From: Bacillota bacterium
Lineage (GTDB): Bacteria > Bacillota > Clostridia > Clostridiales > Clostridiaceae
Assembly (NCBI GenBank): GCA_021779235.1
Contig: JAJYBA010000002.1
Span: 1 to 32,843, forward strand
Length of the DNA: 32,843 nucleotides
Direction: 5' to 3'
Part shown: piece by piece, positions 22,690 through 29,900 of the stretch
Position numbering within the stretch: the stretch's first letter is position 1
Layout of the letters: each line of letters opens with the position of its first letter
Program-made: the position numbers and the translations under genes
The notes under the pieces: model-generated
The model's database searches: none
The model's input: the letters and a program-made list of their open reading frames with translations, nothing else
What the model was told of the DNA's origin: nothing

Positions 22690-23024
22690 CAGCTCTTATA
22701 ACACCTCCATCCTGAATCTTGAAAATCTTTTATTAATTCTTTCTTTAAAGAATCAATGTCATTGAAATCTATATCTCTTTTCTTTTCTAACTCCGAGGAG
22801 AACTCCATTATTATTTGAGCTTTCAATTCTCCATATTGCTTTACTAATTCGTCGTAAGTTAATTTAGACAATGCTTCCGCTTCTTTACTCTCAGATATCT
22901 TCTTATACTTCTCTTTATCAAATTCCATATTTATTCTTCCAGTTAAGAGATTTACTTTCCCATTTTTTATATACACTCTCATTACTGCATGATTTCTGAC
23001 AAATCCTAATTCTGCTTGATTCAT
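22689..23024 (-). CDS. Hypothetical helical protein
   Basis: 111 residues, soluble. The N-terminus is beta-like, the rest is a charged helical rod. ATGA overlap with the membrane gene upstream. Unrecognised. Confidence 0.6.
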   Translation of the reverse strand: MNQAELGFVRNHAVMRVYIKNGKVNLLTGRINMEFDKEKYKKISESKEAEALSKLTYDELVKQYGELKAQIIMEFSSELEKKRDIDFNDIDSLKKELIKDFQDSGWRCYKS

Positions 23025-23338
23025 TTTAGTCCTTTCTTGTCCATTATTAGATTAACAGCCCAAATACCTCCTATTGTTATTCCTATCTTGTAATATAATG
23101 GCAGATTCGGAGCTATGTATTGACCTAACCACCATGTAGGAACTAGAACGAAGAAGATATAAAGTGCTATGAATAAAGGTTGTTGGACTATTGTCAATAA
23201 AGTTTCTTTCAATCCACTTATACTCAGGCTGTCTTTTATTATATCCCATGAAATGTAATCATTCTTAATTCCCCAGTATAATCCATATATCGTTCCTATC
23301 GCAGCAGCAATAAGTTCTAATATGGAAATCCAGTTCAT
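23021..23338 (-). CDS. Multi-pass membrane protein
   Basis: 105 residues. Hydrophobic segments at about 6-24, 46-70 and 82-100; an amphipathic helix lies between the first two. Located between the exported protein upstream and the helical protein downstream; function unknown. Confidence 0.65.
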   Translation of the reverse strand: MNWISILELIAAAIGTIYGLYWGIKNDYISWDIIKDSLSISGLKETLLTIVQQPLFIALYIFFVLVPTWWLGQYIAPNLPLYYKIGITIGGIWAVNLIMDKKGLK

Positions 23339-24018
23339 TAGTCGAACACCTCCGAATTAGAGTAATAAGTTACTACTGCGCCTATTCCTATAAGTATTAT
23401 ACCGAATGCTAGTCCGCCCAAGTTAGTGCTATTTACGAAATTGAATCCTGTTGTTAAAGTTAGAACTCCAGAAATCATAAATAGAATACCTGCAAATACA
23501 TCCCATATATCCGTCTTAAACACTTTACCTTGATACCTTCCTAAAATCAAGAATACTATCGCTAATATTATTAGAACATATACCAATGGGAAGCTTTGAT
23601 AGTCTTGTCCGTCAGCAGTTACATTAAATATTACTCTTTCATTCCCTCCGAGTATTCCATCAGAATTACACCATATTTCCAAAGAGTGCTGCCCTAATTG
23701 TGAAAAGTTATTGGCATTAAAAGTAAAATCAAAACCTGTCTGATTATCCCACATTAAAGGAGTCCTTATTAATGTATCGCCCACCGTATCATATAAATGT
23801 GCATAACAATTCACAGAATTATTTGTCATATTCAAACCATTTGAAATATTATATACATGGACATTGAGAGTGAATGGCTGGTTTTGCTGGACTGAACCAT
23901 ATACTAATGGGTCAATATTCAATCCTAATGTATTTTGATTAGCTATGAAAGGATTCGTAGCCGAGACTAATGGCAATATGAATATTAAAGAGAACAGAAT
24001 AATATATCTAATTTTCAT
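23338..24018 (-). CDS. Exported protein with two or three C-terminal membrane helices
   Basis: 226 residues. Signal peptide at 1-20 (MKIRYIILFSLIFILPLVSA), an exported beta-rich domain with N-x-S/T sequons (to about 140), then two or three transmembrane helices (LVYVLIILAIVFLILGRY at about 146-163, 171-192 and 198-216). Layout of an envelope protein. Overlaps the preceding small gene by 11 bases. Confidence 0.7.
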   Translation of the reverse strand: MKIRYIILFSLIFILPLVSATNPFIANQNTLGLNIDPLVYGSVQQNQPFTLNVHVYNISNGLNMTNNSVNCYAHLYDTVGDTLIRTPLMWDNQTGFDFTFNANNFSQLGQHSLEIWCNSDGILGGNERVIFNVTADGQDYQSFPLVYVLIILAIVFLILGRYQGKVFKTDIWDVFAGILFMISGVLTLTTGFNFVNSTNLGGLAFGIILIGIGAVVTYYSNSEVFD

Positions 24019-24226
24019 CTAGTTTTTTTCTCCTCAATACTTCCGTCATTAACATTATAGTTCCAAACGAAACAAAAAAGAAAGATATAATCTGCGCTCC
24101 GCTATACCAAAATGAATCATATAGAGGAAACTGATTATACAGTAACATTCCAAGCAAAGTCATTACGAATGGAATTAAAAAAATCCATCCAACATAACTT
24201 TTTGTTTGTTTCTGTTTCTCTTTCAT
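24008..24226 (-). CDS. Small two-TM protein
   Basis: 72 residues from the ATG at 24226; the alternative TTG at 24247 gives seven extra residues. Transmembrane segments at about 14-33 and 42-60, basic tails on both ends. A TATA-like AT-rich stretch near 24255 could start the transcript, giving a nearly leaderless start at 24226. Confidence 0.6.
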   Translation of the reverse strand: MKEKQKQTKSYVGWIFLIPFVMTLLGMLLYNQFPLYDSFWYSGAQIISFFFVSFGTIMLMTEVLRRKKLDEN

Positions 24227-24313
24227 TTTTGAATTGGAAATAAGCAACTAAAATAAATAAAAATAATTATTTAGTCTTTTCTCTTGCAACTATAAAGTGT
24301 TATTACTTTATAA

Positions 24314-24535
24314 TTACAAAAGTCCTATTTCTTGTAACCCTCCAACTCCTATTCCTATACCAGCAGTCATTACACCGATGGCGAAGAACAAGACTGTAAG
24401 GTTAAGCATTGTCGCAGCTGCTGCTGTAACGTTTGTGTTTGCTGTGGCTGCTGCAACTTGGTTAGCTACAGTAGGAGCAAGGTTAACACCGACAGTTATG
24501 ACAATAAATCCTTCAAGTACTTTTCCTAGACCCAT
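24314..24535 (-). CDS. Major-capsid-like hydrophobic protein (spindle-shaped virus type, tentative)
   Basis: 73 residues from the ATG at 24535, with GGAGGG seven bases upstream; a longer frame reading back to 24589 is not used. Two hydrophobic helices (about 8-23 and 43-64) flank an Ala/Thr/Asn-rich hinge; the sequence ends GIGVGGLQEIGLL. Very short, two-helix, alanine-rich capsid proteins are the hallmark of fuselloviruses and other spindle-shaped archaeal viruses. It has its own strong TATA box (24594-24608) and a 5' leader, as expected of an abundant structural protein. It could instead be a small membrane pore or lysis protein. Confidence 0.6.
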   Translation of the reverse strand: MGLGKVLEGFIVITVGVNLAPTVANQVAAATANTNVTAAAATMLNLTVLFFAIGVMTAGIGIGVGGLQEIGLL

Positions 24536-24593
24536 TTTATTCCCTCCATTAACATGGAATTTGACTGTATCATATTTTCTATAAAACATTAAC

Positions 24594-24608
24594 CTTTATA
24601 AAACTAGA
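24594..24608 (-). promoter_or_regulatory. Strong TATA box for the capsid-like gene
   Basis: Minus-strand AGTTTTATAAAGGTT, centred about 65 bases before the ATG at 24535, leaving an untranslated leader of about 40 bases with a Shine-Dalgarno. Confidence 0.55.
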
Positions 24609-24650
24609 ATTGAAAATACTTTCATTAAAATTATTAAAATATTAATTGTA

Positions 24651-24662
24651 AATTTATAAAGG
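24651..24662 (+). promoter_or_regulatory. TATA box for the ATPase operon
   Basis: AATTTATAAAGG is centred about 30 bases before the ATG at 24686. It shares TTTATAAAGGT with the divergent capsid-gene promoter 55 bases away, so the two could be controlled by the same factors. Confidence 0.5.
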
Positions 24663-24685
24663 TCTGAGTTTTTGATTTAAAGTAT

Positions 24686-25051
24686 ATGAAAATTCCTAAG
24701 ACAGACACAAATACAGATACGCAATTCTCAAAATATAACGAAGCTGCACAACAGGTTTCCAGATTACATGAATCTTGGGTTATAATAAAGTCTCTCCGAC
24801 GTAAAGGTAGGCTTATTGATTGGAATTTTGAATTAGATGATATATTTTTGGAATTATCTGGAGATAAGAATTGGAAAAAAGAGTATGAAACTACATTTTA
24901 TGCTTTAATGCCTGAATATGTTAGAGCAAAGAAGAATGGAGAAGCTGCATTATATCAATTTCTGTTAAAGAAGCATATGTTTCTTAAACAATTACAGGAT
25001 AGATTAGGGAAAGGAAGCGCATATAATAAAAAGGATGATTCAGGAATGTAA
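24686..25051 (+). CDS. Hypothetical protein upstream of the ATPase
   Basis: 121 residues, soluble, helical, with aromatic-charged middle (KNWKKEYETTFYALMPEYVR). Its stop is five bases before the ATPase start and they share the 24651 promoter. Not recognised; it may be a partner or regulator of the ATPase. Confidence 0.65.
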   Translation: MKIPKTDTNTDTQFSKYNEAAQQVSRLHESWVIIKSLRRKGRLIDWNFELDDIFLELSGDKNWKKEYETTFYALMPEYVRAKKNGEAALYQFLLKKHMFLKQLQDRLGKGSAYNKKDDSGM

Positions 25052-25056
25052 AAATC

Positions 25057-26004
25057 ATGGTAGTTTATACTTATCATGGCAAAAGTGGTTATATTGATGA
25101 TAGATTAGCTAAGGATATAGATGATACAATTATTCCAGACTTGATGGATAAGGATTCTGATGGAGTATTTTGCGTAGATGGAGGAGAAGGAAGTGGAAAA
25201 AGTAAGTTCTCTGACTTATTATGTGGTTATGTTGCTTCTAGTATATTAAAACATTACAAATTAGATGTTAATTACTCTGTGGATTCATTTGCTTTGTCTC
25301 CGCAGCAATTTAGGAACACTATTTTACACGCAAAGAAGAATAGCATAGTTGTTTATGATGAAGCTCATAAGGGAATGGGGGCTAGACGTTCTCTTTCCGA
25401 GATAAATAACATTCTTGTAGATTTAATGATGGAGATGCGACAGAAAAATCTCTTAGTTATTCTTGTATTGCCTACTTTTTTTATGTTAGATAAGTATGCA
25501 GCCATATTTAGAACTAAAGGACTATTCCATATCTATCGTGGTAAGAATCCTAAGACTGGAAAACGTGAAAAAGGGTTCTGGGTTTATTTTAATGAGAAAT
25601 ATAAGCTCCTACTTTATATCAAAGGCAAACAATATCTGAATTATAATTGTATAGAATGGCCATCTTACACTGGAAGATTCTATAATCAGTATATAATTGA
25701 CGAAAAAGCATATCGTGAGAAGAAAGTTCAGGCATTTAAGCAGCATGGAAAGCGTGAAACTAAGGCAGAAGTATATCTTGAACAAAGAAATTCTGTCATT
25801 TATGCCCTATATACTGAATTAAATATAGGAAGTCCCACATTAACTAAGAAATTAGCTCAATATGGGCTTCATTTAAGTCAGGCAGGTGTAGAAAAGGCTG
25901 TTTTAAGTGCTAAAATGGCTCTAGAACATAAGAAAAAACATCAGGAAGATTCTGGAGAGCCTGAAAAAGAAGATTCTAGTGAAGAAAACGAAGAAGAAGA
26001 TTAA
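25057..26004 (+). CDS. P-loop ATPase, probable viral packaging or morphogenesis enzyme
   Basis: 315 residues. Walker A GGEGSGKS at 42-49, Walker B IVVYDE at 97-102, then an RQKNLLVILVLPTFFMLDKY stretch (119-138) that resembles the sensor region of Zot-like and related viral ATPases, and an arginine-rich finger region. After the ATPase core a small helix-turn-helix-like segment (about 245-280) and a very acidic tail (EEDSGEPEKEDSSEENEEED style) close the chain. It sits divergent from the capsid-like gene, as DNA-packaging or genome-ejection ATPases often do. Could instead be a secretion or partition ATPase. Confidence 0.75.
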   Translation: MVVYTYHGKSGYIDDRLAKDIDDTIIPDLMDKDSDGVFCVDGGEGSGKSKFSDLLCGYVASSILKHYKLDVNYSVDSFALSPQQFRNTILHAKKNSIVVYDEAHKGMGARRSLSEINNILVDLMMEMRQKNLLVILVLPTFFMLDKYAAIFRTKGLFHIYRGKNPKTGKREKGFWVYFNEKYKLLLYIKGKQYLNYNCIEWPSYTGRFYNQYIIDEKAYREKKVQAFKQHGKRETKAEVYLEQRNSVIYALYTELNIGSPTLTKKLAQYGLHLSQAGVEKAVLSAKMALEHKKKHQEDSGEPEKEDSSEENEEED

Positions 26005-26260
26005 TTTTCTGTATATTTTGTGTTTTTGACTGAAAACTTTAATCAATTCATTCAAATTTGTTAATTTTTGTTAAAAAACCTGTCTATTTGCCTTTAAATT
26101 AGCTTAAAATGCCTAAAAAAGCCCTAAAACATGGCCTTTTCCTCATAAAGCTCCTACTCCTTGTCCTATATAAATTATATTAGTCTTTAATAAGAAAAAC
26201 GATTTTTTAAAAATAATAAAATAGATTAAAAATAAATGGTTTATTCTAAAAATTGTTATC
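26005..26260. other. 256-bp AT-rich intergenic region, origin candidate
   Basis: No gene of 30 codons or more with a plausible start. It lies between the end of the rightward ATPase operon and the end of the leftward 26261 gene (convergent stops), so it holds no promoter. It is very AT-rich with a run of G/C-poor words and short reiterations (for example TTTTGTTAATTTTTGTTAAA). It could hold terminators for both operons or a replication origin; neither can be shown. Confidence 0.35.
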
Positions 26261-26476
26261 TTATTTCTTTAGTTCCAGATATTTGGAGCCATTACTTAAT
26301 TTAATCCAGCCTAATATGCTTAATTCATTGATTACCATTGTAGAATAAGGCTTGGGAATCCTATGAACTGCCGATATTATGTATTTAGCTCTCTCAATAG
26401 GTATCTTATCTTCTAAACTATATTTTTTCATGTTCTCATATATCTTTTGATAGGCTGCAAATTTTATTTTAATCAT
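26261..26476 (-). CDS. Small winged-helix-like protein
   Basis: 71 residues: a basic start, helix KYIISAVHRIPKPYSTMVIN, then ELSILGWIKLSNGSKYLEL, a possible helix-turn-helix plus wing. Probably DNA-binding; family not identified. Last gene of the 29.1-26.3 kb leftward run. Confidence 0.55.
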   Translation of the reverse strand: MIKIKFAAYQKIYENMKKYSLEDKIPIERAKYIISAVHRIPKPYSTMVINELSILGWIKLSNGSKYLELKK

Positions 26477-26927
26477 TTAATTTTATTATAGATAGATTTA
26501 ATATTTGAGTTGAATTAGTTATTATTATTTTTCCATGACAATAATCAGTTATATTTAATCCATAAACTTGACTTAGATTCGATTGCAGATTTAATGTGCA
26601 GAGATATTGCGTGTAAGACTGGTTGAATATTACTTGGTTATAGAAATCATCTCTGGCCTGTCCGTCATGCACATATCCGTAAGCCATTAATAATATTGCT
26701 ATAAATGTTATAGTACTCCAAACTGGTTTAGCTCCAAATATTAGAACTGTCTTATTAATTATTTTTCCATTCCATGCTACTGGAATTATTTGTCTATATT
26801 TATCTGGCTTATCTGGAGGATTAATTTGTTGTATAAATAAATTAGGTTTTACTTCTTCTGTTCTTTTAGGAGTTAATCTTTCTATTATAATTTCTTTAAT
26901 TGATTTCTTTGGTTTTATTTCGTTCAT
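26469..26927 (-). CDS. Membrane protein with exterior cysteine-rich domain
   Basis: 152 residues. A basic, disordered N-terminal half (to about 62), one transmembrane helix (STITFIAILLMAYGYV at about 71-86), then an exterior domain with two N-x-S/T sequons and cysteines at about 109 and 129. It overlaps the four-TM gene by 32 bases. Type II layout, unrecognised family. Confidence 0.65.
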   Translation of the reverse strand: MNEIKPKKSIKEIIIERLTPKRTEEVKPNLFIQQINPPDKPDKYRQIIPVAWNGKIINKTVLIFGAKPVWSTITFIAILLMAYGYVHDGQARDDFYNQVIFNQSYTQYLCTLNLQSNLSQVYGLNITDYCHGKIIITNSTQILNLSIIKLND

Positions 26928-27459
26928 CTCTTTTTTGTTTTTCTATTAATCCTCCAATTAATATGTATGTGAATATAAAGTATAAAAATATTGTTAGGAA
27001 AAATAGGCTTCCTAAATAATTCGACCAACCAAATAATGTTATTCCCCACAATTTGAAAGACCAATCTAATTTAATTGTTTTTATTCCTATGAAAAATACT
27101 GATAAAATAAATATGCTTGGTAGAATTAAATATCTGATATAAAATGGGTATCTCTTTTTAATTAATCTTTGTCTTCTTCTTGTGAAAGAAACATCATTTA
27201 GAATTAAATCCCAGTTTTCTTCTGGCTTAAAACTCATAAATAATTTATATTCTGAATACGCTGTCGCCCATCTTGAATAACCTGAGCCTAAAGAAAATAT
27301 TATTGCTAGAATCGCCCACCAAAATCCTGTATAAATTAATATTCCACAAACAACTAATATTCCCAATGCGTTAAGAAATTCACTTCTATATTCTATTTTT
27401 TTAATTACCTCTGGAGGAGGCGACATTACATATTGTTTCCATTCTTGAAATTTACTCAT
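26896..27459 (-). CDS. Four-TM membrane protein
   Basis: 187 residues. Transmembrane helices at about 30-48, 50-67, 112-132 and 148-170, with a charged cytoplasmic loop and basic tail. ATGA overlap upstream. No motif recognised. Confidence 0.65.
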   Translation of the reverse strand: MSKFQEWKQYVMSPPPEVIKKIEYRSEFLNALGILVVCGILIYTGFWWAILAIIFSLGSGYSRWATAYSEYKLFMSFKPEENWDLILNDVSFTRRRQRLIKKRYPFYIRYLILPSIFILSVFFIGIKTIKLDWSFKLWGITLFGWSNYLGSLFFLTIFLYFIFTYILIGGLIEKQKRDERNKTKEIN

Positions 27460-27560
27460 AAAATTCCTTCTTGACCCCAGATTCGTTTAGGAATGCTAAG
27501 GTTTATAAATATTAAAACTAATAGACAAACATCTGCTATTAATATCCCTTCTAAAATCAT
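27456..27560 (-). CDS. Very small one-TM protein
   Basis: 34 residues (starts MILEGILIADVCLLVLIFIN): one transmembrane helix then a short basic end. Both ends overlap neighbours by ATGA (27557-27560 and 27456-27459), which argues for real translation. Confidence 0.5.
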   Translation of the reverse strand: MILEGILIADVCLLVLIFINLSIPKRIWGQEGIL

Positions 27561-27760
27561 TTCTTTTTCTCCTTTGTAGTAAAACAATCATAAGCTTCTG
27601 AAGATTTAAGAAAAGATAAGGCTATAATCAGGATGCCAACATTCCATAAGTTATTTCTCAAATATAACATAATTGCTATCCAGCATATTCCTAAAATAAG
27701 AAACAATATACTCATTGTTATATTAAATATTCCCAAAATAAAATCAAATCTTTTAATCAT
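27557..27760 (-). CDS. Small two-TM protein
   Basis: 67 residues. Transmembrane segments at about 8-28 and 33-50, ending in a polar basic tail (TTKEKKK). ATGA overlaps on both sides. Function unknown. Confidence 0.65.
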   Translation of the reverse strand: MIKRFDFILGIFNITMSILFLILGICWIAIMLYLRNNLWNVGILIIALSFLKSSEAYDCFTTKEKKK

Positions 27761-28284
27761 CTGAAAAATAATAACTGGACTGAAACAATATCTCCAGTTC
27801 TCTCCTTTATTTTCTTTGATATTTCTAATTGGATAGAAGCTATAAACTTCTCTATTGATACTTCATTATATAATTCAGGGTTAGTTATTGTTTGATAGTT
27901 CCCGAACGAGTTTTGCCCTGTATTCGCATTTACTGAGTTATAGGAAAAGAAAATATCTTTAGGCGTGGCCGGACATTGTATAACTTGAATGTTCAATAGT
28001 GAAACCTTTAATGGTCTTCCTGTGGCTGCCGAGGCGGTTTTACTTATTGCTTCTTCAGAAGCTTTTAGGAACTGCTTAAATCCTTCTGGGTATAAGTGAG
28101 GAGCGAACAAGGCGATAGTGTTTCCGAATCCTGTCTGTTTCGTGTCTATGTCTAGGATTGTATAGCTGAGGAATAACTTTTTCATTCCGTCTGGGACTTC
28201 TACTGGTTCAATGTTTCTATCATGAAGCATAATTAAACCGCCCTTGTCTTCATCTGTTTTATTTGATTTAAATGGGTTCTTCAT
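27757..28284 (-). CDS. Internally duplicated phage-type protein
   Basis: 175 residues. Two tandem copies of one domain: FLSYTILDIDTKQTGFGNT at 38-56 and FFSYNSVNANTGQNSFGNYQ at 112-131, each followed by a helix and a closing strand (KVSLLNIQ, VSVQLLFF). The core Y-x(8)-T-G-x-FGN is a widespread small phage or plasmid domain of unknown function, present here twice in one chain. The start is at 28284; the Shine-Dalgarno seen nearby (GGAGG) is about 50 bases further up. Coupled downstream by ATGA. Confidence 0.7.
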   Translation of the reverse strand: MKNPFKSNKTDEDKGGLIMLHDRNIEPVEVPDGMKKLFLSYTILDIDTKQTGFGNTIALFAPHLYPEGFKQFLKASEEAISKTASAATGRPLKVSLLNIQVIQCPATPKDIFFSYNSVNANTGQNSFGNYQTITNPELYNEVSIEKFIASIQLEISKKIKERTGDIVSVQLLFFR

Positions 28285-28377
28285 TGTATCGTTCTTTCTA
28301 TATTATACGAAACTAATCCTTTCCTCCTTGTGTGGATTCTTTCTTGTTTTGTTCGCTTTTCTTATCATTTTCTTTTG

Positions 28378-28400
28378 TGTCCGTTTTTAGAGAACGGACA
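28378..28400. other. Hairpin flanking the pentamer array (left)
   Basis: TGTCCGTT-TTTAGAG-AACGGACA, a perfect 8-bp stem with a 7-base loop. It sits 7 bases left of the NNGCC array. Confidence 0.6.
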
Positions 28401-28407
28401 AACTCCC

Positions 28408-28467
28408 TTGCCTTGCCACGCCCCGCCTCGCCTTGCCTCGCCAAGCCGCGCCTCGCCAAGCCTTGCC
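28408..28467. repeat. Pentanucleotide array (NNGCC) x 12
   Basis: Twelve consecutive 5-mers, each ending GCC, with the first two bases varying: TT, TT, AC, CC, TC, TT, TC, AA, GC, TC, AA, TT. The block is about 70% G+C in an AT-rich element. It is not coding: no frame is retained by a start codon and the period is not a multiple of three. On the minus strand it reads GGCNN, twelve GG pairs spaced by three bases, which could form a two-quartet G-quadruplex. Hairpins lie at 28378-28400 and 28478-28501. Confidence 0.85.
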
Positions 28468-28477
28468 GCGAATATGA

Positions 28478-28501
28478 ACCCTCTAAAAAAATAAAGAGGG
28501 T
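28478..28501. terminator. Hairpin flanking the pentamer array (right)
   Basis: ACCCTCT and AGAGGGT form a 7-bp stem with a 10-base A-rich loop. It lies 11 bases past the stop of the small gene at 28512, so it is also a candidate terminator for the leftward transcript. Confidence 0.45.
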
Positions 28502-28511
28502 GTAATGTAAG

Positions 28512-28625
28512 TTATTTGAAATCTATATGGAACGCTCCGAAATTTCCAGTTTTCTCTTTTCTGAAACCACCAACTCCAATGTGAAATCCCGCCCAGTTTA
28601 GAACATTAACTATTTGTTCTGCCAT
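28512..28625 (-). CDS. Short phage-type protein (GVGGFRKEKTGNFGAFHI)
   Basis: 37 residues: starts MAEQIVNVLNWAGFHIGVGG and ends KTGNFGAFHIDFK. It resembles the C-terminal end of a phage structural-protein family that I recall (AG..VG.G..R...G..FG.F). Overlaps the 28610 gene by 16 bases. Could be a split-off tail of a larger ancestral gene. Confidence 0.55.
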   Translation of the reverse strand: MAEQIVNVLNWAGFHIGVGGFRKEKTGNFGAFHIDFK

Positions 28626-29107
28626 TTTTTGCTTTCAGTTTCGATAGAAATAAAGATAGGATTTAACTCAATAAGCTCAGCGTGTCTTTCTTTCCAATAG
28701 GCAGCTTCAGCTAAAGCTCTATGAATAAGTTGATTTCTATAATCTTCATTATTCATAACTTCTACTATTGTTTTATATTCACGAGAACCGAACTTACTTG
28801 GACTAACGTTTTTTGTATCTGCATCTTGGACAGCTACATTAACGTTCTCGAAGGCATATATCTCTTTGTCTTCTACAATGATTTTTATTTCATTGATAAG
28901 ACTTCTTGCCTGTTGTAGTCGCCATTTTTCCCCTGCGGAAGAATTGTCCCAATCGAAAAATTCATATAACGAACTGGATTTTTTACTAGCTTTCCGAAGT
29001 ATATTTTCAGCAGTTAGTCCATAGTTTTCTTTAACTTCAAGGACTTCGCTAATAACTTCTGGAGTAAATTTCTCTGTGTTCTTGTATTGTATTTTTTCTT
29101 TATTCAT
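28610..29107 (-). CDS. Conserved phage hypothetical protein (EFFDWDN / QQARSLI family)
   Basis: 165 residues. The order KFTPEVISEVLE, SLYEFFDWDN, EKWRLQQARSLI, a central strand, then DYRNQLIHRALAEAAYWKER and a final ELIELNPIF matches a protein family I recall from many tailed phages, where it lies near recombination genes; its function is not established. Cytoplasmic. Its presence in an archaeal element with a capsid-like gene suggests exchange with phages. The upstream ATG is preceded by GGAGGT inside a 12-codon leader ORF (29104-29142). Confidence 0.75.
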   Translation of the reverse strand: MNKEKIQYKNTEKFTPEVISEVLEVKENYGLTAENILRKASKKSSSLYEFFDWDNSSAGEKWRLQQARSLINEIKIIVEDKEIYAFENVNVAVQDADTKNVSPSKFGSREYKTIVEVMNNEDYRNQLIHRALAEAAYWKERHAELIELNPIFISIETESKKWQNK

Positions 29108-29141
29108 CTTACATTACCTCCTTTCAAATAAATATTAACCA

Positions 29142-29246
29142 TTAAAACATCTCCTCGTGTAGTTTATTTATAACTTCCCTTTCTTTATGTCTTCTATTAA
29201 TCCATAAAACATCTTGATATATTCCAAAATATATAATCACATTCAT
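29142..29246 (-). CDS. Small hypothetical protein after the integrase
   Basis: 34 residues (starts MNVIIYFGIYQDVLWINRRH), helical, with AGAGG before its ATG and seven bases after the integrase stop. A 12-codon mini-ORF (29104-29142) follows, joined by TAATG and ATGA; it carries the Shine-Dalgarno of the next gene and is probably a leader rather than a protein. Confidence 0.45.
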   Translation of the reverse strand: MNVIIYFGIYQDVLWINRRHKEREVINKLHEEMF

Positions 29247-29253
29247 TAAGCCT

Positions 29254-29823
29254 CTAAAATAATTCTTCATAAGATTTAAGTGCCTCCTTTGGATTCATTT
29301 CTAGATAAACATTTGTTGTAGAAATATTGGAATGCCCCATCAAAGTTCTTATATGATGAATTGGAATACCCTTAGAAACTGAATTAGTTGCGAAACCATG
29401 CCTGAGACTATGAAAATGTAAGTTTGGCTTATTCTGGAGCAATCCTGCACGACTACAAGCTCTTTTAAAAGTAATCTGCAAAGCACGGACTCCCATTTTC
29501 AAAGGAAGTAGATTTAAATATTCTGTTTTAAATCCTTTAGGCATTGGAACAACCCTGTCTTTCTTTCCCTTACCTTCTTTAATTAAAATACTCTTTTGAA
29601 CAAGATTAATATCTTCTGGCTTTAAATTAAGAATTTCACTAATTCTCATTCCAGCTCCATAACCTAATAAAAAAGCAAGTTTATGCTTCTTCATATTTGT
29701 ATTTTCAATTAATTTAAAGAATTCTTCATCCGTAATTGCTACTGGAAGTTTCTTAGCTTTTCTTTGTTTTGGTAAGTTTTGCGAACTATTCTCTTGCTTG
29801 TTTTGTGTGTGTTGTTCTTTCAT
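29254..29823 (-). CDS. Short tyrosine recombinase / integrase
   Basis: 189 residues from the ATG at 29823; a TTG at 29838 would add five residues. Catalytic residues: R60 in GAGMRISE, a lysine in KGKKDRVVP, H138-x-x-R141 in FHSLRHGFA, H164 in LMGHS and nucleophile Y173 in TTNVYLEM. The N-terminal core-binding domain is reduced to about 30 residues, as in archaeal SSV-type and XerA-like integrases, not the 300-plus of phage integrases. It would catalyse site-specific integration or dimer resolution. A palindrome overlaps its promoter. Confidence 0.93.
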   Translation of the reverse strand: MKEQHTQNKQENSSQNLPKQRKAKKLPVAITDEEFFKLIENTNMKKHKLAFLLGYGAGMRISEILNLKPEDINLVQKSILIKEGKGKKDRVVPMPKGFKTEYLNLLPLKMGVRALQITFKRACSRAGLLQNKPNLHFHSLRHGFATNSVSKGIPIHHIRTLMGHSNISTTNVYLEMNPKEALKSYEELF

Positions 29824-29835
29824 TGTTTCGTGTTC

Positions 29836-29855
29836 CAAGTATTATACGATACTTG
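29836..29855. promoter_or_regulatory. Palindrome at the integrase start
   Basis: CAAGTAT-TATACG-ATACTTG: exact 7-bp inverted arms around a 6-base centre. It covers the predicted transcription start of the integrase (TATA-like GATATAAAAC at 29857-29866) and the TTG start. It could be a repressor operator, or the core recombination site: inverted arms around 6-8 bases is what tyrosine recombinases use. The word TATTATACGA recurs at 28301-28310. Confidence 0.5.
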
Positions 29856-29900
29856 TTTTATATCTTTCTAAATTAAAAAGATTAAAAATAATAAATTTAT

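Noticed and set aside
25057..26004. Replication initiator
   Set aside because: Only a P-loop ATPase with a packaging-type sensor is seen; no primase, Rep HUH or MCM motif. The replication protein remains unidentified.
28408..28467. CRISPR or DGR template repeat
   Set aside because: The 5-base unit has no spacers and does not match the variable region at 6141-6209, so it is neither a CRISPR array nor a DGR template.
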